Of a stretch of DNA of 64,000 bases, positions 11,599-24,729 are shown piece by piece (position 1 is the stretch's first letter; each line of letters opens with the position of its first letter). The stretch is from positions 69,913,260-69,977,259 of the forward strand of contig NC_065530.1 in NCBI RefSeq assembly GCF_020184175.1, given 5' to 3'. The DNA comes from Aphis gossypii. Taxonomy: Eukaryota; Arthropoda; Insecta; Hemiptera; Aphididae. The notes below the pieces were generated by a model. That model made no database searches. It had not been told where the DNA came from and was given only the letters and a program-made list of their open reading frames with translations. A program made the position numbers and the translations under genes.

Positions 11599-14133
11599 TT
11601 TATCAGAAATGATGTGTAAATTATAGATATCATAATTTAATAAATAATAATACCATCATGAGTTCAAGACTAAATTATAGTAGACTTACTTCTATATAGA
11701 AATCCTGGTAAATTCTGAATGAAACACACAGCGACGCAATTAAATCAGATGAAAAAAAAATTTATTTTAAGGTTTATATAAATACATTTTTTTTATGTCT
11801 GGAACGGGATGGATAAAAAAATTACATACTTAAGTATTAACGTTGTTTTCATTTACTATTGCTGCATGACTATAATTTTGTATCTTCTGACATTTCAAAA
11901 TAATATCTATAGTGGGGGTATTTGCGAGCGTCAGGTAGAACAAGTGACCTGCCAAACTGAGAATCGTTCGAATTCGAATTTAATTTCATGTTCGTTCCGG
12001 TTCTGGATACTAGTGAGTACATTTATCGCAGATGAACGCCGTGGAGTGTATTATAATATAATATAATACACATTGTTGTCAGGTAATGTTTATCTTATTT
12101 TACTTTTTATTATAATAATTAAGAACCGAAATCTGATTATGTATTTAAGTGTTTATGTTAAAAAATTCAAATAAAGCAATGGTATTTAAGAATATTAATT
12201 ATTTTAAAAGCCTAAACAAATAAATAGGGAATTTATTTTACAAGTTGTAATTTTTCAAATACATACTCCAAACTTTAAATTATTAAATTGAATTTAGTTG
12301 GTTCTTTAAAACTAGATTTATAATAATAAAGTATATTTTAATTATAATTTTCACCGTTCTTTAAGTAATACTATTTAAAATTTAAATCTAAAAATTATTA
12401 TTATGCAATCAAGTTAAATATTTGATTACATCTTACAGACACGTAAGTTTTTAAAATATTACTCTTATAAAAAGAAAATAAATAAATACTATTTAATCAA
12501 CTTAGTGTTGAACATTTTTAATTTTAAATGTATTGTTCTAATAGTTTAACTTTTTAGAGCAATAAATTTCAATCATCAATGATTTATAATTAATAATACT
12601 ATAGTTGTATAAAATAATACACATTATATAACATATTATAAGGTAAAATATATATATGTAATATGCATATTATGTATACGTTTACAAAGTTTTATTATAT
12701 TACAATTGAATTTTGATATTGCTTTTTTCGATATAAAATTTAAAAAAAATAGTAAACTATGAACAAATACATAGAATAAATTATAAAAGTTCAATAATCA
12801 AATATTCATGTTTAAAATGTTTAAATATAATACAATGTTATCTAATATAAAAACAGTATTAGTTATTGAGTTGATTTATATAAACACTTCCAATTTTATT
12901 ATCTAATAGTTTATTATTATAAACATCTATAATATAAATTATTTATTTATATTTAAATTTTTAAATTATTAGGCGTTATAATCATGCCATTTATGGTTTA
13001 TATAAATATACCTTTAGGCTATAAGTAATATGCAATTTTTAAGTTATTTTTGATATTCTTCAATCTTCATTAAAGAATTGGTTTCATATTAATACAATTG
13101 AAATAATATCAATATATTATTTTTGGCGTAACTAGTACCTAGTAGGTATACTTAATTATTTTCGCATGATAAGTTGTTTTATTGATTCAAATAGATAAAA
13201 TATACACCTATATAATACCTGTATATAACCTATACACCTATATTGTATTTACATAAGACAAAATATGCTGAATTGCTGAATGACGTCGATGCAACCTAAA
13301 TGAACCCAAATAAAATAGAAATATACAAGTTTACAGTTGTTTTAAAATGCAAATTTTATATTTCGTGAAATTTTTAGAATTCCAAATTGAATATTCTTAA
13401 ATGTTTTTTGTTGACTTTTTGCCATTTCGCCAAATATACACTGTCATCGTAAAGTGGTGTATAGTTACTAACCGTAAATCTCAAAGAAACTGGTTTTTTG
13501 AATATTCGTGAATATTTATATTGGTAAAAAGTAAGCCTATATATAAAATAATACGTATTATGAAAGAGAGGTCAATACACCGACCAAACATGTATATATG
13601 ATTTTAAAAGTTTTAGATTACCCTATATTGTTACTACTTCAGAAATGGTCGATGGACTTTCCCACATAACATCTCATGGAATGGTATAACATAAATAGAA
13701 AATTATCTGTTTCCTTTTATATTTATGGCATCACGTATAATTTTATAATATGATAGTCATTAGATATATACAGTAGTGTCGTCCTTCAACTTGACACTGA
13801 CGTGACACAATGTCCGGTGCTTAAATCTAAATTTCTTTATCATTTTTCCGGCGTTCAGGAAAACGTCCGTTCGGCGTTTGTTCACGAATACATCTTGTAC
13901 CTACGTACTTACGATAAAATACGTATAATAAATAATATTATGTCCTACGCACGTTTAAATATTTATATATATATCACTGTTGTGTGTAACCTACCCATGT
14001 ACAAAAAAATAAAAACATTTAATATTTGTGTGTTGCTATAATGCTTTCAGCTATTAGGTCGCATGTTATATTATCTACCTATGTGTTTTATATGTAGGTA
14101 TACAGTAATATAAGTAATAAAAGTGTGGGCAAA

Positions 14134-14168
14134 CCTCGGTGTCGAGGACCTCTGCAGTCAACGACTGC
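14134..14168. other. two adjacent perfect mini-hairpins
   Basis: CCTCG-GTGT-CGAGG at 14134-14147 and GCAGTC-AAC-GACTGC at 14154-14168 lie six bases apart in otherwise very A+T-rich DNA. Both stems are perfect and G+C-containing. This may be a small structured RNA segment or a transposon relic, or chance. No further evidence separates these. Confidence 0.4.
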
Positions 14169-16076
14169 TGCAAATATCATACATCATGTTATCCATAATA
14201 TTTGTTAAGTAGAGAAAAACAATTGTAAATCTAATAATATATAATAATTGCAGTCCATTTGTAGGATAAGGGATATAGGTTACACCTATATAGACTAAAC
14301 ATATTTTTATTTATTTCTTTCACGCCGCAACTTTACATCGCATTATCAATTACAGTACAATAACACTTTATGAACGTTACAGTAATATATATGACGTTTG
14401 CATTCACCGCAGACGCTATATTTACTTATATCTTTAACGGAGTGCGGCAAGAATGTATCTATATATAATAATATATTATGTGTTATATTAATCCCACTTT
14501 TGGATCGTCTTACAACGCACACATCGTAATAAATATATATACTTACTCAAACTCATCCGTTGCGATCATTGTGCGCATGGTGTTTATTCACTATGTAGGT
14601 AAAAACTATATAAACACAAATGACAGAGACCGTATATTTTATTACATACTTAATGTGTTTTAAATTGCATTCATTTACATACGTCTAAACATATACCTAC
14701 TTTGAGTACATTCGCATGATGATTGTTTTCGAGATTTGTTCAACTCTACGAATTGATTTCCATAAAAAATATATTTTTTTTGCATATATATATAGTACAT
14801 AATACTATATACTTTATGCACAACTATTAATTATTATACATTATAATATAACTATGATATTAAAAAAACATATTTGTCTTGAGAATTGTTAATTTGATTT
14901 AAAAACTTGAACATATTAGATTTAGCCACGCATAAAATTGTATATCAATAGAATGTATTTTGCGAATACTTTAGAATATCTAGACAACCCGTTTGTCTAG
15001 CATTATAAATTATACGCATATAAAGTATGAACTGTATTATATTTATACTTTTTCCAAGAGCAGTAAAAATTAAATTATTTAAACTTTAAATTAATTTCAA
15101 TAAATAATACAAATATTTTATCAAATAAAGAGCTTAGATTTTTAGTGATAGCTTCATAATCTATATAGGTACAGTATATTTCAATTCATTATTCAATTAC
15201 TACTTTAATTCATGAAGTTATTTAATATATGCATTAAATTTATTACCAGACCGTTATTTTAATATTAAAACCACATTTGTAGTGCTAGTAATAAATAATA
15301 CACAATAAATGTCTCTACGCCGATATAATAACGTAAGTAAACGGTAATTGAATTTTACGTAAAACGACCAATAACGATGATATTATAATATTATTATTAT
15401 TATTAATTTATTTTTAAAAAGTCGACAAATCTGAAAATATCGTACAAAAAGACGTCCTTGCATATTTGTTTAGTGATTTGAAACGATGCACTGCATATAT
15501 AATTGAATGCAGGTATAATAATCACTATATATATATCTATATATATATTATATACTTATATTATTTACATATGTATAACATAACCTATTTACTTATATAT
15601 TATAGTATAATATATATACTTCTATGTACTATAATATGTACAAACGCCGCCGGAAAATAATGCTTAAGTCGGTTTTTATGTCATCTGCATCATGTACCAA
15701 TATACATAGGTACCTCGAAATTATAATTATTTTTCTGTTAAAAAAATACCAGAGACTCGTGGCCATTATAATTCGAGAGAATGCGTGAATACAATATAAT
15801 ATTATATATGTTGACGCAAGGTCGACGAAAGCGCGAACATTATCCTACTACAATACACATACGTGAACTATATATATAGGTATATACGTATTATAAGTCT
15901 ATCGTTTTGTTCGCTTCTTTTGTCGCATTTAGTTTATTTTAAATTTCGGGAAAACTTTTACTTTTGCACGCTTTGCGCATACTGAACACCTTATTACTGG
16001 TACTGAGGTACCAATATGTACTCGGCTTATACCTCGGTTACGCGATCGTTTTGCCATTGAAGCTCATTGCGTGTCC

Positions 16077-16124
16077 TTTTTATAGGCGGTGACCCGGTGC
16101 ACACGCTACCATTTGGTCTTCAGT
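16077..16124 (+). promoter_or_regulatory. possible core promoter of the secreted proline-rich protein gene
   Basis: TTTTTATAGGC at 16077-16087 resembles a weak TATA element, and TCAGT at 16120-16124 matches the arthropod initiator. The spacing of about 40 bases is longer than usual for a TATA-initiator pair, so only one of the two may be used. It sits 50-100 bases upstream of the first possible start codon. Confidence 0.25.
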
Positions 16125-16174
16125 CTCAGGCAACGAGCAACGTCATCTGTGTATACACATAAACAAGTCGATAT

Positions 16175-19100
16175 ATGGGTGATACGATGACGGTGACCCA
16201 CGGCCGCGACGTGACGATAACGCTGAAGGTAAGTGATTTTCGATTTCATGCTATTTTAATTTTTAATTTTTTTTTTTCAAACCGTCTCGTCTGCATGCCA
16301 CGTTTTATACCATTACGGTGTTCACTTTTTCCCCGAACGATCATTAAATATAATATCATTTGGATGCTTGTGTTTGTGTATAGTGCACATATTTTACTTA
16401 AAAATCCATTACAAACTCAAATAGTCTATATATATATATATATATCACTGTATTATAATTTTCCTTAAGATGTACGATGTAGTTTTATATTATATACATC
16501 AGAAACGTTATTCTAATCTATATACATATATATAAAACATTATGCTAAGTATATTTCAGACGTTGAGACGTTTTCTCAGCAATATAATATATGTTATAAT
16601 AAGGATAATATAATATTATACGATACATTATAATATATAATCGTAAATTCGTTTTAATGCAACATTTCAACAATAAAATATACATGGCATATGCATATAC
16701 GTATACTACTCGCATATTAATCCATTAAAGTATTGATTTTAAACAATTTAATTACTTTTTGAGGACATGATTCTTTGGACGATGGTTTTGTTCATGATCA
16801 CTGTAGACGTATGTCGGGGGTCCGATTCATCAAAATCGTATGGACCGTCTCCATCAAACGACAACTATCAAAATAATTATGAACCCGAGTTTCAAAGGCC
16901 GTTAGCTGTATTCACGGAGAGACCCGTAAATGTGGCTAACTTTGTACTAATTCCGGTGGTGCAAGTCCCATCCTCAGATTTAAGGATGGTTTATCGGCCA
17001 CAGATTGATAGTGTTTCAAAAACCGAACCAATTGTAATGTGCAAATCGTTAACAAAATCATTTGTAAGTATTTAAAACTTGTTTTTAATATTATAATATT
17101 ATTATTATTTTTTTTTTACTTTTTATATATTTTTAAGCCATTTTATATATTAATACAAACAGAACAATAACATAAAAAACCTTAATTTTAGTATTTTGGT
17201 AGAATAAGAAAAAAAAATCTATAGAATCCTACCTATCGCAATAATGATGAATTTTAGTTTTTAAAAAACTCGTACTTAATTTCTTATTCAGTGAATTAGC
17301 TATTAGTAAAACAAATCATGTAAGTATAGAATCATTTATTACACATGGTAGTAGTTTATTGTTGAAAAATAATTTAAAGGCCTACAAAAAAAAAAAATTA
17401 AATAAAAAGATAATTTATAGAAAATTAAATGTATACATAAGTATATAATTTAATAGTACCTACTACCTATTATTATTTTTTTTTTTATTATAAATTAATA
17501 AAATAAAATAATATACCTATAAATATATTTTTAAAAAGTACGAGGTGTATTTTATTTGTATTTTGCAATGGAATATGAGCGTGCAGTGTTCGCGGTCGGA
17601 TATTTCGGTATTAGATTAAGAATGATCATTTATGATATTATTAATATTTAAATATTATCCTAAAAATTTGTAAGCAAATACTAAATTATTGATTTCATTA
17701 TATCGTTAAAAAATAATATTAATGTTAAATTAATTTTAATATACATAAAAGAAAAATGAGCGGAACCGAAAGGCTCACTGAAATAAATATAAACCATAAA
17801 AATCCTTTATTCTCTATAGGCTTATCCACCCCTAAGTATACTTCAAAATATTAGGCTTTAGATCAGAGTATTATTATTTGTTAGGTTATAATTTGTCGTA
17901 GTCATATTATATTATATGATCTGGGTTTACTAGAATATTGTATGATATAATGTAAATTTTTTACAGATATTGAATTAACAGTAGTTTGTATTTCGATCGG
18001 ATTTTTAGAACCGATAAATATTACAAGTGTTATAATTGGTCTAAATGTACAAAGTGCAAAATATTAAATATCAGAAAAAAATTTAATAAAAAAGAAAGTG
18101 TATTGAAAAACACTTTTGCATAAAATATACAACCTAATTAAATATAGGTACATAATATTTTAATTTATTCAGTGAGGACAAGTTTTTTTAAAAGTTTTAA
18201 TGAAATTTCGTTCGTTTAAATTTATGAAGCGTAAATAAATAGTGGACAAAAACGGTATGAACTTCAAACAGCAAAAGATAACGAAATTGTTGAGTACACT
18301 TAATAAATGGGTTATAACTTATAAAACACTTTTACCTTACAAGCACATACTAGACCGCAACAAATCACGTCTTTTGTCCATAGAACTTACAATAAAAAAT
18401 ATTTTACGGAATTATTTGTTTAACTTTTTAAAGAATAACGATTTCTTTGGACGTGATTTAACTAATTATCCTTTGTACTCAAGAATTTTTAGATACCTGT
18501 TCAGCGGTATAATACTGTAATTATTCAACTAAATAATTTAATATTATGTTATTACTTATTTAAATATAATGAAATTATTTGATATTATGTTCTTAATTTT
18601 GATATAATATGACAATATGATGATATAAATTACTTTCTTATAGATTTATATGTTTACGTTATTATATTTATTTATATAGTCTATACAGATTTTCTATATA
18701 ATACTACCTAAATCGAAACTATTTACGACTATATTGTGGGTTTTACATTAATGATAGAATTATTTTAATATATCTATCAAACAGTTATCGGATTAAGATG
18801 AATTATTAATAATAGTATTTAGTAATAATACTGATGTGAAATAAACATTTCAATAATTTAACTGGAAAATCGCTTCAATAACATAATTTATACGTAAAAA
18901 CCATTATTTAGACATTTATTATTATTTTTATTATTATACAATCTTACTTTTTTAAAGGTATATATACACATTTTTTTTATCCTATTTGTGATTTCAATAT
19001 GAGATATTATTATTATTTTTGTTTAATACATTTCCAAGTACTCTAAAAGTCTAAACTATAAAGTATGAAAATAAAAAATAGCATAGAATATTGTAAATAT

Positions 19101-20608
19101 ACGATTCAAAATAAATTTAAAACAATTTATTAATTTAAAATTTATTATCGTTTTATATTTTAAAATTTTTTAACGAACAAGCGTAGTCAATTCGAAAGTT
19201 TTATGTTTATTATAATATTATGACTGTTGTAGGAAGCTACTCCCGCGGTTCAAGTGCAGTTACAGCAACCATTCTACTTGTACGATGAACGGACGCTTAT
19301 ACCGTTCCCAAAGTCAGTTACCATCTTACACGGTGGTTACCGCATGTCGATCCCGGTCGGCATGGTTGTAGCACCAGTTCCAGTGGATCTCCTCCGAGCT
19401 GGACCAGTGTTCGTCACTACTCTATACGCTATACCCGCAGGACCCGTGCCAGCGCCGTCGCCAGTTAGGTGAGATTGGTGTAAAATTTTTTTACATTTTT
19501 GTAGATCTGTTATGATCTAAAGTTTTTATTGAGTGTAAACGTGTTATAAATCTTCAGTAGATATTAATAATAATTAATAATATTATTCTAATTAATTATA
19601 ATTACATGACAATCGGTAATAAATTATGTGGGGCAGGTAGTAACAGGTACAAATATTATCACCACTCTCCGCTACACCATGGGGTCGACGATATCGAATT
19701 CATTAGGTACTATTTAGCTACTGGATTTTACAAATAAAAATCGCAAATATGACGGTACTAATTAGTATTGATGTATAACACCCAAAAACCTTCTAAATCC
19801 AACTAACTTTGAGCAGCTATAACTCGTCGACAGATCAACGAAAGTAAAAAATTTTAATATGAAAAAAATGACTTTATTCATTTATGAAATTATTAATATA
19901 GGTTAATATTTGATAACCAAAAGTTGATAGTTAGTATTAGTTGAAGTTGAATTAAAATTGTATACAGGAGTATATAAACTAGATACATGTTTTTATAAAA
20001 ACATGTATCTAGAAATTTGAAAAAAAATCTATACTTTTTGAAATAATGAGTGGTGTTTGATAAAAAAATCACCCTGTATTTGAGACTATAGGAGATGGTA
20101 AATTTCTTACGTCGAACATTTTTTAATTATCCTATTACATTCGAATAAATTCGATTAAATTCAATTAAATGCTATATAAAACATTCATAATTGCATCGGT
20201 TTGTTTTCATATAGGTTCGTCCCGTGGTCGTCTTATCCACCGAATCCCACGGCGCTTCAGCCATATTCAGCGCCGTACTCATCGGCACCACCGTCCCAGT
20301 ACCCTGTTCCGTCAACTCAGTATCCGGCTGCACAGTCGCCGCTCACGCACTACTCGCAACCGGCACCGCCATCTCCGAATTACTATCAACACTCGGGAAG
20401 CACCGACAGCGGTTACACCGAAGAGTCCAGCGACCTGCGATACCGCGAACCGCCAGGCAAACTGTACACGCAATTTTCGGCGCCATCGTTCCAAAACTCC
20501 AAAGAATCGCCACTGCTTCACCAGCTCAGAGAGGAGTCGGAAAAGAATCGCAACAAGTACGCTCCGCCTTCTTATTCTAATCAGTACCAAACGGTGGACG
20601 CTGCGTAG
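16175..20608 (+). CDS. secreted proline/tyrosine-rich protein, unknown function (four exons)
   Basis: Exons: 16175-16228, 16764-17063, 19233-19468 and 20215-20608 (stop TAG 20606-20608). All introns are GT..AG. The first two junctions fall between codons and the third splits an Arg codon (AG|G), and one frame runs through all four exons. Read from 16175 the protein is 327 residues. An ATG at 16767 in exon 2 would give 308 residues and starts directly with a signal peptide (MILWTMVLFMITVDVCRG). I favour 16767, with exon 1 mostly leader, although the 18 exon-1 codons are open and in frame. The mature part begins with a Ser/Asn/Tyr stretch, then a middle region with IPVVQVP-like and VAPVPVDLL-like Val/Pro segments. 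The C-terminal half is rich in Pro, Tyr, Ser and Gln (PPSQYPVPSTQYPAAQSPL) and ends in a charged stretch LREESEKNRNKYAPP. No RR chitin-binding signature is present. Composition suggests an extracellular, cuticle, secreted-matrix or chorion role. I do not recognise the family. Confidence 0.75.
17064..19232 (+). other. long intron of the secreted protein gene
   Basis: A 2.2-kb A+T-rich intron starting gtaagt and ending ttgttgtag. At 17539 a TACGAGGTGTATTTT motif resembles the end of some mariner elements but no partner was found. At 18200-18520 an open frame of about 107 codons carries one in-frame stop; it is not recognised and is treated as chance or relic. Confidence 0.5.
19979..20012. repeat. 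34-bp perfect palindrome in an intron
   Basis: CTAGATACATGTTTTTA is followed immediately by its exact reverse complement, with no spacer, in the last intron of the secreted protein gene. Sixty bases downstream lies CACCCTGTA (20070-20078), a motif typical of the end of insect DNA transposons. The palindrome may be the core of a foldback-type or miniature element. Confidence 0.9.
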
Positions 20609-21053
20609 ACGAGTCATTACCGCACTATACTTGGCCAATGGACGTCGGTGCTGTATGCTTTCCGCGAGACAGCTGATGTGCTAATTTTTTATTATTATTA
20701 ATAATTAACGAAAACTATTTTTCTATCCATATATTTGTATAGGTTACACTTTTATAACGAAAGACTATTATTCTTATAATATTATTTATATTTTTTATTA
20801 TTTATAAAATAATTTAAATTATATAACCATACCTATATATTATATAATATATATATATATTTAACTAGACTTATAGGTCTAGAAAAAAAGTACACTTTGC
20901 AGTAGTACCGAGAGAAGAATAAGAAACAATAGTTTTGAATTAATTGTTCACTTTATCAGGTACATATTATTATAGTATTAATCATTTAGCTTTTTTAGTT
21001 TATACTAAAAAAAGAAAAAAAGCAATGACACTTTTGAAGTTCGTTAGGCGTTC

Positions 21054-21059
21054 AATAAA
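21054..21059 (+). terminator. candidate polyadenylation signal of the secreted protein gene
   Basis: AATAAA about 446 bases after the TAG stop, followed by T/GT-rich sequence (ATTCAATGTGTACACC). No AATAAA closer to the stop was noticed. Confidence 0.5.
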
Positions 21060-24000
21060 TATATTATATTCAATGTGTACACCAGTCCTTTTGTAATACA
21101 TTTTATATTATTTTTGCAATAATTATGTACTTATCGTAAAATAATTATATAAAATCTAAATTAAATATGTTTATGATTAAGGAATTTAAGTTGGATAATG
21201 TTATTGAAACTCGAAAAATATTGCGTCTCAACAAATAATATTATAACTATATATTTATAATTTATTTATACTCTGAATTAAATAATTATATTTTAATTTA
21301 TAAAAACTATTATATTTTAATTTATTAAACCGTTTATTATATAACTATAAAACGTTAAGGATGTGACAAAGAAAAATGCATGATAACCGTTACTTATACC
21401 TACTCCTGTGACTTTTCTATCATCGTTTTGTAATTTATTAGAAATCATAAAAAAAAACATTATTTTACATTACTTATAACTCAAGCTAATGATAAAAAAT
21501 AAGAAACGCTATATTGTTTAACAATTCTCGAAACACTTCCAAAACTTCTTTATACTATAATTATTATGTTCAAAATATGTGATAATTACTAATTAGTATA
21601 ATTGCATTAAAAAGGTGGACAAAATAAAAAAGAAACTAACTAAATAGTTATTTGAATTAACTTTATAATAACTTATTTTTTCCAGTTTACTTAAAACGAA
21701 TACGTTAAATTAAAAATATTTTTACATTTTACAGTTTACACACATACAATTATCAATATGTTTACCTAGAAGCTTTTTTTTATCATGTTGTATAAATAGG
21801 TTGAATGGTTTAAAAATTAAAAATAGAAATCAGCAAATAAATATTCTCTTATTTAATAACTTCACTGACACAAACGCGTAATTTATTAATTTTCTAAGCC
21901 TAAAGCCATTATAATTATTAGAAAGGATGCATTTTAAATAAAAAGGTTGCTTAAAATTATTGTTTAAGATTTTTGAAATTGAACAATCTGGCAATCATTG
22001 TGTATATTGTAAAAAAAAAATTAGGTAACTTAGTTTTAACCGAGTTAAAGTATAATATTTTCTTTATATTAACTATATATTTCCTGAGTTTAACATATTA
22101 TCTGTTATCTGCTTACTAATTATAACTTAACACTTATGACACTGACTTCACAATTTATTTTATTATTATTAACCAACTGTGTTAGCTACTATATAATATA
22201 GTTTTATAAATATTATTGTTATTAATTTACACAAGTCAATACTTAGTATCATTGGAACTGTGCAAATAGTTAAGGATTATAAATCATAGGAATGTATACA
22301 TTAAAATTAATTTAAATATTTTGAAAATTGCATTGTATGGTTAGAAAATAATAATTTAGGTGCCTGCTAATGATAACAAAAAGTTTAAAGTTTAGGGTTA
22401 GTCTATTCAACTATATACAAACAAACAATTGCATAGAATAATTTTACTATTATTATTACATTCAACATGCCTTAGTTATTTGCTAAAAATTACTTATATA
22501 AACATAATTATAATGAATATCTATTCAATATCTATATGTTATTGCTTTTAGTTTAATCGATAAAAACTTATTTATTAAAATAGTTAACATATATTATGAA
22601 TTAATTTAATACATATTTTATATTAAGTATTCAAGTAACTACAGATTTTTTAAGATTTTATGAAATTATACTCATTTAAATCTTAAGCCTAAAGCTATAT
22701 AATCAGTAATGAGATATATATCTAAAATTTATAAGCTTTAACAGCAGTCATATAATAAAATCTAATATATAGGTATTTATCTATGGTTTTTGTACGGTTG
22801 TTTCATTTAGATATGTTAATATATTCATTCCCATGTTTTACCTATGCAAGACATACGCGCACTATATTATAAATGTTTTTTTTTTTTTAAGTTTTGTGAT
22901 TACTCAACTAAACTAATTAGTTTGTTACCATCTCTCATTTTAAATAAAAATGTTTAGTTTCACATTTAAATAGGCTATAAGTGTATTAAAATGAAACCAA
23001 CTGTCAAACGTCGCTGAAAATAATATGAAGTAATAATATATTTGTGACAGTTTTTAAATTCATAATAGGTAGTCAATAGTTTTTCTCTTGATTGTTAAAA
23101 TATGTAAAATATCGGTAAATTATTTCACATTATATTTTTTATTCGCTTAACACTTATTATTAAGACGGTTAGCATAGATTATTTTTCGCAAGAAGTACAT
23201 TACATATATATTATGTACTATATAATATGTAACAAAAATATTTGATAAATTAATTTATAAGTAAGAAAAATTTGATTATAGAAGCCAAAATAGTGTATGA
23301 AAAATTATAAAACTAGTTATACAATTTATAACTTGCTTCATTGACAATAATACTACTGCTGAAACAACCTAATCGTGTTATTATTTAATTGTTGCTAACC
23401 AAATTATAAAATAATAAAGTATGATAGATAATTCAATTAGAAATAACTAATTACAGACTAAAAACTTTTGATTAATTGGATACTCAATAAAAAATTACAA
23501 TTTTTTTCTATTCTAAATATTTTCTATTTTTTTTTTTTTTTTTTTTTGTTACAAAGCAACATAGTTTTAACTAACATTATTTTCAAATTAATAGATATTT
23601 ATTCCTAATAAATATGTACCTACTAATATTATAATATGAATTGTATATAATTGTATAATGATAGATTTGAATCTATGACGAGTATAAGCAACTAATCTAG
23701 TAATTAAACAAATATCAAACAAATAAATATTAAAAATTTTTAATATTTCCAAAAATGAATTATAGGGAATAATGATGTCCAACACGAAGGCCGAGGGAAC
23801 ACTAATCAAAAAGTATGTCGGATACACTTTAATATTATTAATAATATTTCTATCTATTTAATAATTTATTAGCATAAGATCATTTATACTACAAAGTACA
23901 GGCTACAGCAATATTGATGTACAATAAATTATATTATTATTAGTAACAGTTTTCTCCTGACATATTTTAACAATAATATAACTACCACGTCGGTATAGTA

Positions 24001-24729
24001 ATTGCCTACACTATCGCCTTTTGTAATATTCTAGACCTCATAAAGTCATAAACCAAACCTTACACAGTTATACACGTATATTACAAATAGTTAACGTAAC
24101 GACATATCGTACCGGAGGAATTAGTCTAATTTATTTTTATAGGTGAATAAACCAATTTTTATTTAAAAATCAAATCTTCGTATCAGAATTATCGTAATAT
24201 CCGACCAAAATTACCAACGTGAGATATCTAACCTAACCTAACCAACTAAATACATGGCTATGAAATGGATCGTTTTATCGGGAATATCGTAGTTATATAC
24301 GGCATCGTAATAAGCAAATTCTACCGTAATATTATTATCGTGTCGGCGTATAGTGAAATGGTCAAACTGAGGCGGCGGCGGCAGTCGAATACTTTACAAT
24401 CGATCCGCGCACGCTCCTCGACCACGACTGCGGGGCAATGCGCGCAGGAACCCGCGAGTAACACTCGTTCACAAGTCGCTCAAAACGTATATTATTTTCT
24501 ATAAATATTGTAATTTTCTATCTCCGAACCAATTCGTTAGTGGACTTTACTCGGTGTATATGGTTTTTAAAATACTTTTACGCTATTTCCTGATCGCCGA
24601 ATAGGTGTGTACGTTATAACAGCTATCTGATAATTATTTCGCACAAATAAATAACAAAAAAAGTCATTACTTCTGCGGACGGCGCGATAGGTACGCTGGA
24701 AAAAAATCGATAACGCTGCGCGACGTAAC
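21060..24729. other. intergenic, A+T-rich, no supported gene
   Basis: About 3.6 kb between the secreted protein gene and Patsas, with no exon-like segment until the G+C content rises from about 24260, where the Patsas promoter and 5' leader must lie. A long T run occurs near 23528-23547. No TATA element is evident just upstream of the Patsas start, as is common for housekeeping insect genes. Confidence 0.5.
24228..24243. repeat. interstitial (CCTAA)n telomere-type repeat
   Basis: CTAACCTAACCTAACC holds three units of the complement of TTAGG, the usual insect telomere repeat, about 490 bases upstream of the Patsas start codon. Three units can arise by chance; it may instead be a repair scar or an aphid promoter motif. 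Confidence 0.5.

Larger units (their letters stand above)
9102..16076. other. intergenic, A+T-rich, no supported gene
   Basis: About 7 kb without a convincing exon on either strand. It contains an (AT)n microsatellite at 11575-11598, a pair of small hairpins at 14134-14168 and short G+C-richer islands near 11920-12010, 13770-13910 and 15640-15840. Open frames here are short, lack a recognisable motif and have the skewed composition of random A+T-rich DNA. Confidence 0.5.

Noticed and set aside
11809..12066. Plus-strand frame with several Cys near 11930
   Set aside because: It has low-complexity hydrophobic sequence, no recognised motif and no splice partners.
17539..17620. TACGAGGTGTATTTT followed by a short ATG frame, mariner-like
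   Set aside because: The motif is short, no second end was found and the frame (MEYERAVFAVGY) does not match a transposase convincingly.
19680..19702. GGTCGACGATATCGAATTC resembles a plasmid polylinker
   Set aside because: It lacks the exact vector order beyond a few restriction sites and is embedded in continuous A+T-rich intron. A chance run of palindromic hexamers is more likely, though vector residue was considered.
20169..20684. Arg/Ser/Thr-rich alternative frame over the last exon of the secreted protein gene
   Set aside because: The splice-consistent frame continues the Pro/Tyr-rich protein; this one is an out-of-phase reading of the same bases.
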